Source: an uncultured Bacteroidia bacterium
GTDB taxonomy: Bacteria > Bacteroidota > Bacteroidia > Bacteroidales > Prolixibacteraceae
Length of the DNA stretch: 64,000 bases
NCBI GenBank assembly: GCA_903897145.1
Contig: CAIUAN010000043.1
Location: 16,987 to 80,986, forward strand
Reading direction: 5' to 3'
In this document: positions 1 to 8,725 of the stretch, piece by piece
How positions within the stretch are numbered: position 1 is the stretch's first letter
Layout: every line of letters begins with the position of its first letter
Program-made: the position numbers and the translations under genes
The notes under the pieces: model-generated
What the model was told of the DNA's origin: nothing
What the model saw: only the letters and a program-made list of their open reading frames with translations
Database searches by the model: none

Positions 1-572
1 CTACTGTGGGGTTTGTCTTAGTAGATACCCGAACAAAAAAATCGGTTTGGTATAAGCAAAGTGGTGCTACAGAGTTGGCAGCTCAGAAATCAGCAAGAGG
101 GAAAGTTCAAGAAAAAAGATTCTCCGCCTCACAGCCTGTGCCGTATAACATTAACAATATCCCAACCTATGTGATGACCTTAAAAGATGACGGTGGTTTG
201 GTTAAGATGTTTGCGATGGTCGCGATCGAAGACTATACCATTGTGGGTGTTGGAAATACACTTTCAGAGACTTTAATGGCCTACAAGAATGCCTTTAATA
301 TGGCAGGTAATAAGATTAATGTAAAGGGTAATTCACGAAAGTTGATTCTTAACTCCATTGTGAATCGGATCAATTCGGATATCAAGAATGGGAATAGTTT
401 TTACTACTTCACCGTTGCGGGCCGTGAAAATATTTTCATCGGGTCATCACAGATCTCTAATGAGCTCCCAGTAACCTTAAAAGGTGATAGCATTTCGATT
501 AGTTTTGATGACGATACGCAAGGATTGATCGACATCTCAAGCTTTAAAAATAAGAGTCTCGAGAAGCGATAG
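1..572 (+). CDS. C-terminal fragment of an unidentified conserved protein
   Basis: The reading frame is open from the first complete codon (base 3) to the TAG at 570-572. The GTG at position 6 is probably internal rather than a start, so the gene begins before the window. The visible part of about 190 residues has a region with VDTRTKKSVWY, GATELAAQKSARGKVQEK and TYVMTLKDDGGLVKMFA, followed by a small beta-rich C-terminal part ending in a lysine/arginine tail. I do not recognise the family with confidence; the repeated [VM]xxLKD/GLVK style suggests a conserved domain, not random sequence. No signal peptide or membrane segment lies in the visible part. It is convergent with rlmN, 31 bases away, and no terminator hairpin is visible between them. 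Confidence 0.6.
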   Translation, partial: TVGFVLVDTRTKKSVWYKQSGATELAAQKSARGKVQEKRFSASQPVPYNINNIPTYVMTLKDDGGLVKMFAMVAIEDYTIVGVGNTLSETLMAYKNAFNMAGNKINVKGNSRKLILNSIVNRINSDIKNGNSFYYFTVAGRENIFIGSSQISNELPVTLKGDSISISFDDDTQGLIDISSFKNKSLEKR

Positions 573-603
573 TTTTATTTATTGGAGATTGTCAGTTTGC
601 GTA

Positions 604-1638
604 TTATTGTTTTGTGGCACTAAGTTCCTTTGTCGACAGCAATCCACATGCGGCATAAATATCCTGCCCACGCGAAGCTCGGATCGTGGTGGTGATATCT
701 TTTGCGTTCAGGAGATCTTTAAACATGGTGATAGTCTCCTCGTCGGGGCTCTCAAGTGGTGTTCCTGGGACAGGATGGAACCGAATAAGATTGATTCTGC
801 ACTTAATGCCGGCGAGTAGTTTAGAGAGCTCACGAACATGATATGCGGTGTCATTTAGACCTTTAAACAGGATGTATTCGAATGACACGCGACGCTGACG
901 GCCAAAATCCCATCCTTTAATCTCATTCACAACTTCAGCAATTGGATAGGCAATCTGAACTGGCATTAGCTTACGTCGCTCCTCATCAAAAGGGGTATGC
1001 AGACTGATAGCCAGATGAGCATCGCTTTCGTTTAAGAACCGAATCATGGCAGGAATTATCCCAATTGACGAGACGGTAATTCTTCGTGGACTCATGGCAT
1101 AGCCCCAATCGGAAGTAAGAATTTTTAAACTTTTAAGGACGGCTTCAAGGTTATCAAATGGCTCGCCCATCCCCATATAGACGATGTTTGAAACCTCCCC
1201 ATTTTCGTCAATACTTCGGATCTGATTAACGATCTCACCCGCAGTTAATTGTCCTTGAAATCCTTGTTTGCCTGTCATGCAGAATAGACACCCCATCTTA
1301 CACCCTACCTGAGTGGAAACACAAACAGTTTTGCGATCCTCGTCGGGAATCATAGCTGTTTCAATAAACTTATTAAGCGCTGTTGGGAAGAGGTATTTCT
1401 TGGTCCCGTCTATGCTAGTCTGAATTTTTGATGGTGCTGAGAGTCCAAATTCGTACTTTTCATTGAGTAGATCACGGGCATTTTTTGAAAGATTACTCAT
1501 CTCATCAATGGAGTGAATATTTTTCTTGTATAGCCAATCGGCTAGTTGTTTGCCTGTAAATTTTGGCAATCCTAGGGATAAGCTAACCTGTTGGAGTTCT
1601 TCTAAGTCTTTGCCGAAAAGTTGATCTTTCAGTACCAT
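604..1638 (-). CDS. rlmN: 23S rRNA (adenine-C2)-methyltransferase RlmN
   Basis: Radical-SAM enzyme of 344 residues that methylates C2 of A2503 in 23S rRNA, and of A37 in some tRNAs, in the cytoplasm. The radical-SAM CX3CX2C cluster is C113-C117-C120 in GCKMGCLFC. The second catalytic cysteine that forms the methyl/protein adduct is near residue 331 in GQDIYAACGLL. The MGMGEP and ISLHTP motifs typical of the family are present. Length matches RlmN (about 345-385). It lies 35 bases downstream of the ferredoxin-reductase-like gene on the same strand, so the two are probably cotranscribed from the promoter near 2375. The family assignment is secure. Confidence 0.96.
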   Translation of the reverse strand: MVLKDQLFGKDLEELQQVSLSLGLPKFTGKQLADWLYKKNIHSIDEMSNLSKNARDLLNEKYEFGLSAPSKIQTSIDGTKKYLFPTALNKFIETAMIPDEDRKTVCVSTQVGCKMGCLFCMTGKQGFQGQLTAGEIVNQIRSIDENGEVSNIVYMGMGEPFDNLEAVLKSLKILTSDWGYAMSPRRITVSSIGIIPAMIRFLNESDAHLAISLHTPFDEERRKLMPVQIAYPIAEVVNEIKGWDFGRQRRVSFEYILFKGLNDTAYHVRELSKLLAGIKCRINLIRFHPVPGTPLESPDEETITMFKDLLNAKDITTTIRASRGQDIYAACGLLSTKELSATKQ

Positions 1639-1673
1639 ACGCGAATAAAATAGAGCTTCTTGAGTTGTTTTGC

Positions 1674-2354
1674 TTAGAAATAGATCTCTGCAAAAATCTG
1701 AGCATACGGTATTCCTTTGTCTATCAGAATATCACGTACCTCAACCACCATCAAGGATTTACCACAAAGGTAGTATTTATAATCCTTAGGGAGGCTATCT
1801 AAGGATAAAAGATACTCTGTAACTCTGCCTGCAAAGGTCGACTCATCCTGATCTTTGGAGCAGCATTTTATGTATTTCTGTCCTAATGCCCAGGATAGTT
1901 CCTCTTCAAAATAGAATTGGTTAAGTTGACTAACACCATGGATTAGCGTTTTCTGGTCAGACAATCCAGATTGAAACATACTATAGAAGGGCGATATTCC
2001 GGTTCCTGTGGCAATCCAATAGGCCGGATCATGGTCTCCATGAAAACTTCCATAAGGTAAGGAGACGAAAAGGTTATCCCCAGCTACAGCTTTTGCCAAT
2101 TTGGGAGTTAGATAACCCTCCTCTTTAATGTTGTAAAGGATACTTACTAGTTCGGTATTGTCGCCACTGCAAACACTATAAATTCGAGGAGGCTGAAGCT
2201 TATCAAGGGCTACTTTGATTACTTGACCGGGGATAAAATCAACTTTTTGTCGATATGAAAGGACAAATACACCAGGCGAAATCTCGAGATTTTCGATTAT
2301 TTCTACTGCAAAGAGTGGAATCTCGGCTCTTGAATATTCTGCTGGTCTAGCCAT
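1674..2354 (-). CDS. Ferredoxin-NADP-reductase-like FAD/NAD(P) oxidoreductase (paralog A)
   Basis: A 226-residue two-domain flavoprotein. The N-terminal beta-barrel carries the FAD-binding RIYS at residues 57-60. The C-terminal Rossmann-type half starts with the pyridine-nucleotide motif GTGISPF (117-123) and contains LCGKS (a CG motif) near residue 195. The chain ends in EIYF, so an aromatic residue closes the C-terminus, as in bacterial FNRs where it stacks on the flavin. Likely reaction: electron exchange between NAD(P)H and a ferredoxin or flavodoxin; the partner is unknown. A clear paralog lies head-to-head at 2564-3244 with the same length and architecture. Which of the two serves anabolism cannot be read from sequence. 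Confidence 0.85.
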   Translation of the reverse strand: MARPAEYSRAEIPLFAVEIIENLEISPGVFVLSYRQKVDFIPGQVIKVALDKLQPPRIYSVCSGDNTELVSILYNIKEEGYLTPKLAKAVAGDNLFVSLPYGSFHGDHDPAYWIATGTGISPFYSMFQSGLSDQKTLIHGVSQLNQFYFEEELSWALGQKYIKCCSKDQDESTFAGRVTEYLLSLDSLPKDYKYYLCGKSLMVVEVRDILIDKGIPYAQIFAEIYF

Positions 2355-2371
2355 TATTATTTTTTAATTAT

Positions 2372-2379
2372 CAAACATA
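2372..2379 (-). promoter_or_regulatory. -7 box for the minus-strand FNR-rlmN unit
   Basis: On the minus strand TATGTTTG fits the Bacteroidota TAnnTTTG box. A TTG trinucleotide (2403-2401) lies 21 bases upstream as a weak -33 element. The predicted transcript starts about 10-15 bases before the ATG at 2354. Confidence 0.5.
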
Positions 2380-2536
2380 CAAACTTACTCAAGGTTCTGA
2401 CAATTGTAAAGAGTTTGACAAATTTTGTCTTTTTGAAGAGAAAAGTAAAACAAAACAATTTCTTTTAGGTTTATAAGGTATCTCATCTATCTTTTAAGGA
2501 ATGACGAGAAGGTGATCAGCAAAAGAAATAAATAGT

Positions 2537-2544
2537 TAATTTTG
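2537..2544 (+). promoter_or_regulatory. -7 box for the plus-strand FNR-miaB-mtaB unit
   Basis: TAATTTTG fits TAnnTTTG and sits 19 bases before the ATG at 2564. No clear -33 TTTG is seen. With the minus-strand box at 2372-2379 it makes the 209-base spacer a divergent promoter region. The rest of the spacer is AT-rich and shows no other feature. Confidence 0.5.
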
Positions 2545-2563
2545 CTTTCCAAAATTTAAGCAT

Positions 2564-3244
2564 ATGATGACTTTGATGAGGCACGATCATGAAACGGACG
2601 AAAGCTTCTACAAAATATTAGATATTAGACATTTAACAGGTAATGCTTTTTCAATAAAATTACCTAAAGCTCGCTTTGCCTTTAAGGCTGGTCAGCATAT
2701 CTCACTTGGCATTGTTGGTGGAAACCAGAGTCGTGAATACTCTATTTACAGCGGTGAGAATGAAGAAACCCTAGAAGTCTTAATCAAAGAGGTGCAGAAT
2801 GGATATTTTACGCCTCAGTTACGCCGATTAAAAATTGGACGAATGCTTGAAATACATGGTCCATTTGGTAAATTTGGCATGGAGAAAGAAAAAGCAGAGA
2901 AGGGGAAATTTGTTTTTATTGCTAGTGGAACGGGTATTGCACCCTTTCGAAGCATAATTCGAACCTATCCGAATATTGACTATAAATTAATTCATGGTGT
3001 AAAAACTCTTGAAGAGGCTTATGATAGCCATGAATATGAAAAAGGTCGCTATGTTCTTTGCACTAGTCGCGAGAAAACGGGTGATTATCATGGCCGATTA
3101 ACTGGTTATTTAAAGACCTGTACATTTGCTCCTGATACACAATTTGATTTGTGCGGCAATAGTGAGATGATCTTTGATGCCCTTGAAATATTAAAAGGCA
3201 AAGGATTTAGTCGCGATCAGATTCATTGTGAAGTTTATTTTTAA
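2564..3244 (+). CDS. Ferredoxin-NADP-reductase-like FAD/NAD(P) oxidoreductase (paralog B)
   Basis: Paralog of the divergent gene at 1674-2354 and also 226 residues. The FAD motif is REYS (57-60), followed by IYSG. The nucleotide-binding motif is GTGIAPFRS (about 122-130), the CG motif is LCGNSEMI, and the C-terminus is EVYF. The first ATG (2564) is followed by a second at codon 2 (2567); either could start translation and the difference is one residue. Gaps of 55 and 33 bases lead to two radical-SAM methylthiotransferases. These need a low-potential electron donor, so a role in reducing their ferredoxin or flavodoxin is a reasonable inference, not a demonstrated link. Confidence 0.85.
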   Translation: MMTLMRHDHETDESFYKILDIRHLTGNAFSIKLPKARFAFKAGQHISLGIVGGNQSREYSIYSGENEETLEVLIKEVQNGYFTPQLRRLKIGRMLEIHGPFGKFGMEKEKAEKGKFVFIASGTGIAPFRSIIRTYPNIDYKLIHGVKTLEEAYDSHEYEKGRYVLCTSREKTGDYHGRLTGYLKTCTFAPDTQFDLCGNSEMIFDALEILKGKGFSRDQIHCEVYF

Positions 3245-3299
3245 TGGAGTTGCCTATTTTAACCATTCATCATTTGAACCATAACTTATCTTTATTCGT

Positions 3300-4634
3300 G
3301 TGAAGTACCACTTAATTACATTGGGTTGCCAAATGAACCTCGCAGATAGCGAAAGGGTTAGTGCTGTTCTTGAGGGGATGGGGTATCATAAAACCGATAA
3401 CGAAGAAGAGGCAAGTTTACTGGGCATCCTCGCCTGCTCTGTGCGTCAAAAGCCAATCGATAAAGTATACAATAAGATTGCACAATGGAACAGATGGAAG
3501 GACAAACGGAATCTGATAACCTTTGTCTCTGGATGTTTATTGCCTGCCGATAAGGATAAGTTCCTAAAGACTTTTGATCTCATTTTTCAGATGAGCGAGC
3601 TGGGGCAACTTCCTGATATGATTCGAGAATATGGCGTAGTAACACCAGCCGGATTGAAGATGCGTCAGCCGATTATGCCAAAGAATGAGCATATCGCTGC
3701 GATGTGGAATATCAAGCCGAAATATCAATCGACCTACGAAGCCTATGTCCCGATACAAAATGGATGCGATAAATTCTGTACGTTTTGTGCCGTTCCTTAC
3801 ACCCGTGGCCGGGAAGTCTCACGACCTTCAGTAGAAATTGTTGAGGAGGTTCGTCACTTGGTAAACCAAGGATATAAGTCGATTACGCTTTTGGGCCAGA
3901 ATGTTAACTCATATGGCTTAGATAAAAATGGCGAAGAGATAACATTTGCTGAGTTATTGCGACAGATTGGTGAATACGGAAATACATCGAACCAAGAGTT
4001 TTGGGTCTATTTCACCTCTCCGCATCCACAAGATATGAACCGTGAGGTTATTGAGGTGATTGCAAATTATGCTTGTCTTGCCAAGCAGATACATCTGCCG
4101 ATGCAGAGTGGTGATGAGCGCGTATTGTTGAAGATGAATCGTCGTCATTCGATGGAGAAATACCGGAGTATCGTTGATGATATTCGTGAATTAATACCTC
4201 AAGCAACCCTTTTTACCGATATTATTGTGGGCTTTACAGGAGAAGGAGAAGCCGAGTTTCAAAATACCACCGCTGCATTTGAAGAATTCAAATTTAACAT
4301 GGCTTATATCGCCATGTATTCGCCAAGACCTGGTGCCGCAAGCTTTCGCTGGGAAGACGAGGTGTCATCAGACGATAAGAAAGATCGTTTGCACCGATTG
4401 TCTCAAACCTTGAAGGCCTGTTCGCTCGAATACAATAAAACACTGGAGGGGAAAACGATGCGTGTTCTGATCAATGGGACCGATCGAAAGACTGGTTTCA
4501 TGACCGGTATCAATGAAGGGCGAATCATTGTTAGATTAGATCATCACGACAACTCTCTGATGGGTAAGATTATCAGTGTTAAAATTACTGACGCGGCTTT
4601 CTTATCTTTGAGCGGCGAAGTTGTACCAGCATAA
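3300..4634 (+). CDS. miaB: MiaB-type tRNA methylthiotransferase (divergent branch)
   Basis: Radical-SAM methylthiotransferase, 444 residues, predicted to convert i6A37 to ms2i6A37 in tRNAs. The N-terminal auxiliary cluster cysteines are C10 (GCQMN), C46 (ACSVRQ) and C79 (SGCL). The radical-SAM CX3CX2C is C156-C160-C163 in GCDKFCTFC. A TRAM-like tRNA-binding domain fills about residues 375-440. Translation starts at GTG 3300; no in-frame ATG precedes the conserved start. The usual NTCSVRE around the second cysteine is replaced by LACSVRQ, and the YHLITLGCQMN opening is closer to a less common MiaB branch. It could therefore be a second MiaB-like enzyme with another, fuller miaB elsewhere. The methylthiotransferase family is sure; the exact substrate is less so. 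Confidence 0.85.
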   Translation: MKYHLITLGCQMNLADSERVSAVLEGMGYHKTDNEEEASLLGILACSVRQKPIDKVYNKIAQWNRWKDKRNLITFVSGCLLPADKDKFLKTFDLIFQMSELGQLPDMIREYGVVTPAGLKMRQPIMPKNEHIAAMWNIKPKYQSTYEAYVPIQNGCDKFCTFCAVPYTRGREVSRPSVEIVEEVRHLVNQGYKSITLLGQNVNSYGLDKNGEEITFAELLRQIGEYGNTSNQEFWVYFTSPHPQDMNREVIEVIANYACLAKQIHLPMQSGDERVLLKMNRRHSMEKYRSIVDDIRELIPQATLFTDIIVGFTGEGEAEFQNTTAAFEEFKFNMAYIAMYSPRPGAASFRWEDEVSSDDKKDRLHRLSQTLKACSLEYNKTLEGKTMRVLINGTDRKTGFMTGINEGRIIVRLDHHDNSLMGKIISVKITDAAFLSLSGEVVPA

Positions 4635-4667
4635 CGATCGACATAAATTTTAAATTAGACCAACCGC

Positions 4668-5969
4668 GTGATCCTAAACGAAAAAAAGAGAGTAGCCTTC
4701 AAAACTTTGGGCTGCCGTCTTAATCAATACGAAACAGATGCCTTAGTCACAGATTTTAGTCAGGCCGGCTATGAGCTTGTCGACTACAATGAATCACCTG
4801 ATGTGGTGATTGTGAACACCTGTACCGTCACAAACCAAAGTGATCATAAGTCTAGGTCTGTGATTAGTCAGGCTGCGCGTACTGCTAAGAATGCCGTCGT
4901 TGTCGTTACGGGCTGTATGGCAAATAATTTCAAGGAGAAACTGGAAAGTCAGGAGAATATCACTTTCGTAGTAGAAAACAGTCGTAAGAGCTCTATTTTG
5001 ACTCTCGTTGATGCCCATTTCTCTGGTGAGATTGCGCACCCTGATCAGCTACCACAAGATGTTTTTAGGTATGAGCCCGTCAAGAAAAGTCTGCATACTC
5101 GAAGTGCCGTTAAGATTCAAGATGGGTGTGATAATTTTTGCACATTTTGTATCATTCCCATGGTTCGCGGGAATGCTGTTTCGCGACCAGTGGCCGATGT
5201 TCTTGAGAGCATTCGGAAGACAGTCGATAATGGCTTTAAAGAGATTGTTATCACCGGTGTTAACATTGGACGATATAGCGATGGTGAGACTCGATTTGAA
5301 GATTTGTTAGCTCAGATCTTAGAAGTCCCTGGTGATTTTAGGGTTCGAATATCATCATTAGAGCCTGATGGCTTTGGTCCTGATTTTGTGAAACTCTTTG
5401 CCCATCCTAAGTTAATGCCTCATCTTCATCTTTGTCTACAAAGTGGTTCCGACAAAACATTGCTTCGGATGCGCCGCATGTATGACGTTGAACAGTTTCG
5501 CAAGACCGTAACTCAGTTTCGAGCTATTTATGCTGATTTCAATTTCACAACAGATATTATCGTTGGCTTTCCTGGCGAGACGGAAGAGGAATTTGGACAA
5601 ACATTAGAGGCCATTAAGGAGTTTAATTTTAGCCATATCCATACGTTTAAATATTCGGTTCGAAAGGGAACACGAGCTGAGCGCCTTGAGAATCATCTCC
5701 CCGAGAAAGTGAAAACCGAAAGATCACTTCAGATAAGAGATCTCTCGGTTGAGAATAAGATTGATTATTTTAATTCCTTTATCGGGAAGACTCAAGATGT
5801 CCTTGTGGAGAAAGTGGCACATGGAGTAGCAAGTGGTTATGGAGAACATTATATCCCTGTTCGATTCAAACTTGCAGGGGCGCAGAAAAATGCGATCCAT
5901 AAAGTTCGACTTCTTGAACGCAAAGGAGACGATGAAAATAGCTACTTGTTTGGAGAAGCCGTTCTTTAG
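4668..5969 (+). CDS. mtaB: tRNA t6A37 methylthiotransferase MtaB
   Basis: 433-residue radical-SAM methylthiotransferase that makes ms2t6A37 from t6A37. The auxiliary cluster cysteines are C16 (TLGCRLN), C52 (NTCTVTNQSDHKSR) and C83 (TGCMA); the NTCTVT..SD.KSR stretch is diagnostic of MtaB. The radical-SAM triad is C154-C158-C161 (GCDNFCTFC), and a TRAM-like domain closes the protein. Translation starts with GTG at 4668. It follows the MiaB-type gene by 33 bases, so two position-37 modifiers share a transcript. Its TAG stop overlaps the stop codon of the convergent permease gene by four bases. Confidence 0.93.
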   Translation: MILNEKKRVAFKTLGCRLNQYETDALVTDFSQAGYELVDYNESPDVVIVNTCTVTNQSDHKSRSVISQAARTAKNAVVVVTGCMANNFKEKLESQENITFVVENSRKSSILTLVDAHFSGEIAHPDQLPQDVFRYEPVKKSLHTRSAVKIQDGCDNFCTFCIIPMVRGNAVSRPVADVLESIRKTVDNGFKEIVITGVNIGRYSDGETRFEDLLAQILEVPGDFRVRISSLEPDGFGPDFVKLFAHPKLMPHLHLCLQSGSDKTLLRMRRMYDVEQFRKTVTQFRAIYADFNFTTDIIVGFPGETEEEFGQTLEAIKEFNFSHIHTFKYSVRKGTRAERLENHLPEKVKTERSLQIRDLSVENKIDYFNSFIGKTQDVLVEKVAHGVASGYGEHYIPVRFKLAGAQKNAIHKVRLLERKGDDENSYLFGEAVL

Positions 5970-6964
5970 CTCCCAGCAAGGATTATTAATCCTAAGCCAG
6001 CCACGAAAAGCACAAACATCAAAGCAAGCAAAACGTTGACTTTCCTAGATGAATTTTTAAATTCTTTCCAGATAAATACACCCCAAAGAGCCGCAATCAA
6101 GGTGGCACCTTGTCCCAGACCATAGGATATTGCAAATCCGGCTTTCCCAGCTGCAAGAATGCTAAGCGACATCCCTACGCACCAGATCGTTCCTCCAGCG
6201 ATACCCGTTATATGCTCCTTAATTCCCCCTTTAAAATATTGAGCATACGTTACAGGCTCTCCTTCAATTGGTTTTTTCATCAAGATGGTATTGAAAAGAA
6301 AGTTGCTAACTAAGATTCCCAAGGCAAAAATAAATACAGCTGAATAAGGGGTCAGAAGTCCGGCCTCAGGTGTTATCAGATTTTTAGCCATTGACTCGGC
6401 AACAAAACGATAAAATACGGCCATTAATATACCGCCAATAGCCGCAATGATGATCCCTTTGGCAGGGACGGTTTGTGATTGCGCCGCTTTTTCTCTATAG
6501 GCAAATGCATCAAGCACAATGGCAATTCCAACAAGTGTAACCCCGCTAAAAAGAAGTATCGCATCCCCTTGTGGGTTCCCAATATAATTCACAATTACTC
6601 CTAATACTAGCGCTATCCCAACGCCAACAGGAAATGCGACAGCCATTCCTGCAATTGCGATAGCGGCCACCACTAGAATATTTGAAAGGTTAAAGATGAC
6701 TCCTCCAGCTAAGGCTTTCCCAATGCTAGACCATTCGGCCTGACGTAAGTTGTCAATAAATCCCATCCCTTGAGCTCCAGAACTTCCAAGTGTTAGGCCC
6801 ATGAGCAATGAAAATAGAAGTATGCCCAATACATAATCCCAATAAAATAGTTCAAAACGCCACGTTTTTGCTGCTAGTTTTTGGGTGTTTGCCCAAGATC
6901 CCCAGCATAACATGGTTATCAGAGTGAGAATGACGGCAACGGAATAATTTTCTACGATGTACAT
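5966..6964 (-). CDS. DMT-superfamily permease (sugar/ureide permease-like), probably for ribose or nucleosides
   Basis: 332-residue integral membrane protein with about ten hydrophobic helices in the drug/metabolite-transporter pattern. The opening MYIVENY..VAVILTL and the CWGSWANTQKL motif in helix 1 resemble the ureide-permease / glucose-ribose-porter branch of DMT. A conserved-looking FAYREKAA loop sits mid-protein. It lies about 100 bases downstream of a lipoprotein ADP-ribosylglycohydrolase, followed upstream by ribokinase, all on one strand. That context makes ribose, a nucleoside or a related glycoside the likely substrate; this is inference from neighbours. Allantoin/uracil transport, as in plant ureide permeases, is the alternative. 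Confidence 0.75.
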   Translation of the reverse strand: MYIVENYSVAVILTLITMLCWGSWANTQKLAAKTWRFELFYWDYVLGILLFSLLMGLTLGSSGAQGMGFIDNLRQAEWSSIGKALAGGVIFNLSNILVVAAIAIAGMAVAFPVGVGIALVLGVIVNYIGNPQGDAILLFSGVTLVGIAIVLDAFAYREKAAQSQTVPAKGIIIAAIGGILMAVFYRFVAESMAKNLITPEAGLLTPYSAVFIFALGILVSNFLFNTILMKKPIEGEPVTYAQYFKGGIKEHITGIAGGTIWCVGMSLSILAAGKAGFAISYGLGQGATLIAALWGVFIWKEFKNSSRKVNVLLALMFVLFVAGLGLIILAGS

Positions 6965-7064
6965 GATAGTTCGTTGTTAGGTGATATTTATTAGTTCGTT
7001 TAGTTTGATAAAGAATATTTGAGCTTAAGAGGTCAGCTAGCCCCAACTTCAATTCTTCAGGATT

Positions 7065-8702
7065 TTATTTTTGAAATGAGAACTTAAAATTCTCATTCGT
7101 TTTATCCTGATTTTTAAAGATTATCGCCTTGGAAATATAGATAGTAGCAGCTGATGCTTCAGCACGTTTTTCTCCTCTAACGACAACTTTTACCGTATGT
7201 TTTCCTTTTTTTAGGTTTGTAATATGATAAAGATCCATGTCGTTTTGCACCTGATTAGCAAACCAAAAATATTCGTCAATTGTCCGCTTTAATTCTCCGT
7301 CAATATAAATATCTGCTTTACCGCATTCTTTATGCCAGTTCCCGCAGATTGATATGCCTGTCCCCTCAAAATCTAGTGTGGCCTCATCGCCCCGCTTGCT
7401 GCTAAATTTTGCCTCTTGGTAGAGAACATTATTCGCATCTTCATTATTCGCATTAAATGTGTCCCATACCCCTTTAAAACGCCATCCATTTTTGTCGAAT
7501 ACCGAAACTTTGTGATCGAAAACTAGTTTTGGAAAGGCGATCTCAAGCGGATAGTTTTGATATGGTTGTACTTTTATTGTTAACTCACCATCTGTGGCCT
7601 TGCCTCCATTTTGTATCGCTAATTGTTTCGCATATTTAAATGTTTGTGCGACTGCTTTATTAAATGAGTAGTTCGTGTGAATAAATAGGGTATCTCCTAT
7701 ATTTTCAACTGCGTCACGATATACTTTGGGCAGTCCACTAAGTCCCTTCATGACTCCAAGGACAGCCAAAGCATTGGAAGGATTACAATCGGCATCCTGT
7801 CCACATCTTGTAGTAACCTCCATGGTTTTAAGCGGGTCTCCTTCACCATATAAAAGCCCCATCGTAATATAGGCTCCATTCATCTTGGCATCAATATTAA
7901 AAGCTGCACCAGCTTCGCAAATATGTGTATTCCCCCATTTTGTTTCGAGCTCTTTCCAAGACGCGCGCCAATCCTTAGGATAATGGTTGTGCAGCAGAAT
8001 TACATCATTAATAATCTTAGCATAATCGCTCTGAGCCGGGATGGAAAGTAAGGCTTTTTCAATAACTTTTGTGATGCTGGTTTCAAAATATGCCTGAGAA
8101 TAGAGTGCTCCAATGAATATCCCACCATAAACACCATCCCCATAGTTCATGATATGCCCAACTTTATCTGCCAGTTTTTTAGCGGCCTGGGGCATTCCCG
8201 GACACATAAATCCGATGTAGTCGGCTTCTATTTGAAAGTCTATGTCGTCGGCATGGATCGAATAATCTGGATGTCCCGATTGAGGTGGGAAAATGCTGTC
8301 GAAATAGTTCTTTCGTGCTTGAACATTGGCATGCCATAATTCGTAGCCTGCCTTTGCAAATTGTTCTTGGAATTTCTTTGCCGGGGCATCAATACCATAT
8401 TGATCCATGGTCATTAGAAAGGTGAGCTGCACATAAAGATCATCTTGCCATTTCGATCCAATGACATCCTTTGGAACCCATGTTATGGGTGCTTCAAAAG
8501 TTTTACAAAGTGCTTTAAATTCAACTGGAGCACCATATGTAACTCCTAACATTTTGCCGGCCCATCCTCCAGCAATTTTATCGCGTAATTGTTCCATTTT
8601 TATCGTGTGTGAATCAGATTTTTCAGATTCAACTTTCCCTCTGCACGATATAGCTGGAAGAATAATCGTTAGGATTAAAATTCTGAATAGGGATTTTACC
8701 AT
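7065..8702 (-). CDS. Lipoprotein ADP-ribosylglycohydrolase (DraG/ARH-type fold) with C-terminal beta domain
   Basis: 545 residues. A short hydrophobic leader ends in the lipobox PAISC (C20), so the protein is probably acylated and faces the periplasm or cell surface. The catalytic domain (about 35-370) carries the dinuclear-metal motifs of the ADP-ribosylglycohydrolase family: DD at 87-88, DDIDFQIE (152-159) and GQDADCN (301-307). A C-terminal beta-rich domain (about 415-530) resembles carbohydrate-binding or galactose-binding-like modules. Family members cleave N- or O-glycosidic bonds to ADP-ribose; many Bacteroidota secreted versions have unknown substrates. Next to ribokinase and a permease, a role in releasing ribose from NAD, ADP-ribose or nucleosides outside the cytoplasm is inferred. 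Confidence 0.85.
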   Translation of the reverse strand: MVKSLFRILILTIILPAISCRGKVESEKSDSHTIKMEQLRDKIAGGWAGKMLGVTYGAPVEFKALCKTFEAPITWVPKDVIGSKWQDDLYVQLTFLMTMDQYGIDAPAKKFQEQFAKAGYELWHANVQARKNYFDSIFPPQSGHPDYSIHADDIDFQIEADYIGFMCPGMPQAAKKLADKVGHIMNYGDGVYGGIFIGALYSQAYFETSITKVIEKALLSIPAQSDYAKIINDVILLHNHYPKDWRASWKELETKWGNTHICEAGAAFNIDAKMNGAYITMGLLYGEGDPLKTMEVTTRCGQDADCNPSNALAVLGVMKGLSGLPKVYRDAVENIGDTLFIHTNYSFNKAVAQTFKYAKQLAIQNGGKATDGELTIKVQPYQNYPLEIAFPKLVFDHKVSVFDKNGWRFKGVWDTFNANNEDANNVLYQEAKFSSKRGDEATLDFEGTGISICGNWHKECGKADIYIDGELKRTIDEYFWFANQVQNDMDLYHITNLKKGKHTVKVVVRGEKRAEASAATIYISKAIIFKNQDKTNENFKFSFQK

Positions 8703-8725
8703 CGGGCTAGTAAGCTTGGGGATAA

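Noticed and set aside
589..819. Plus-strand open frame antisense to rlmN, and similar 60-145 residue frames opposite many genes
   Set aside because: They lie wholly opposite strongly conserved genes, lack promoters and have low-complexity or unnatural composition.
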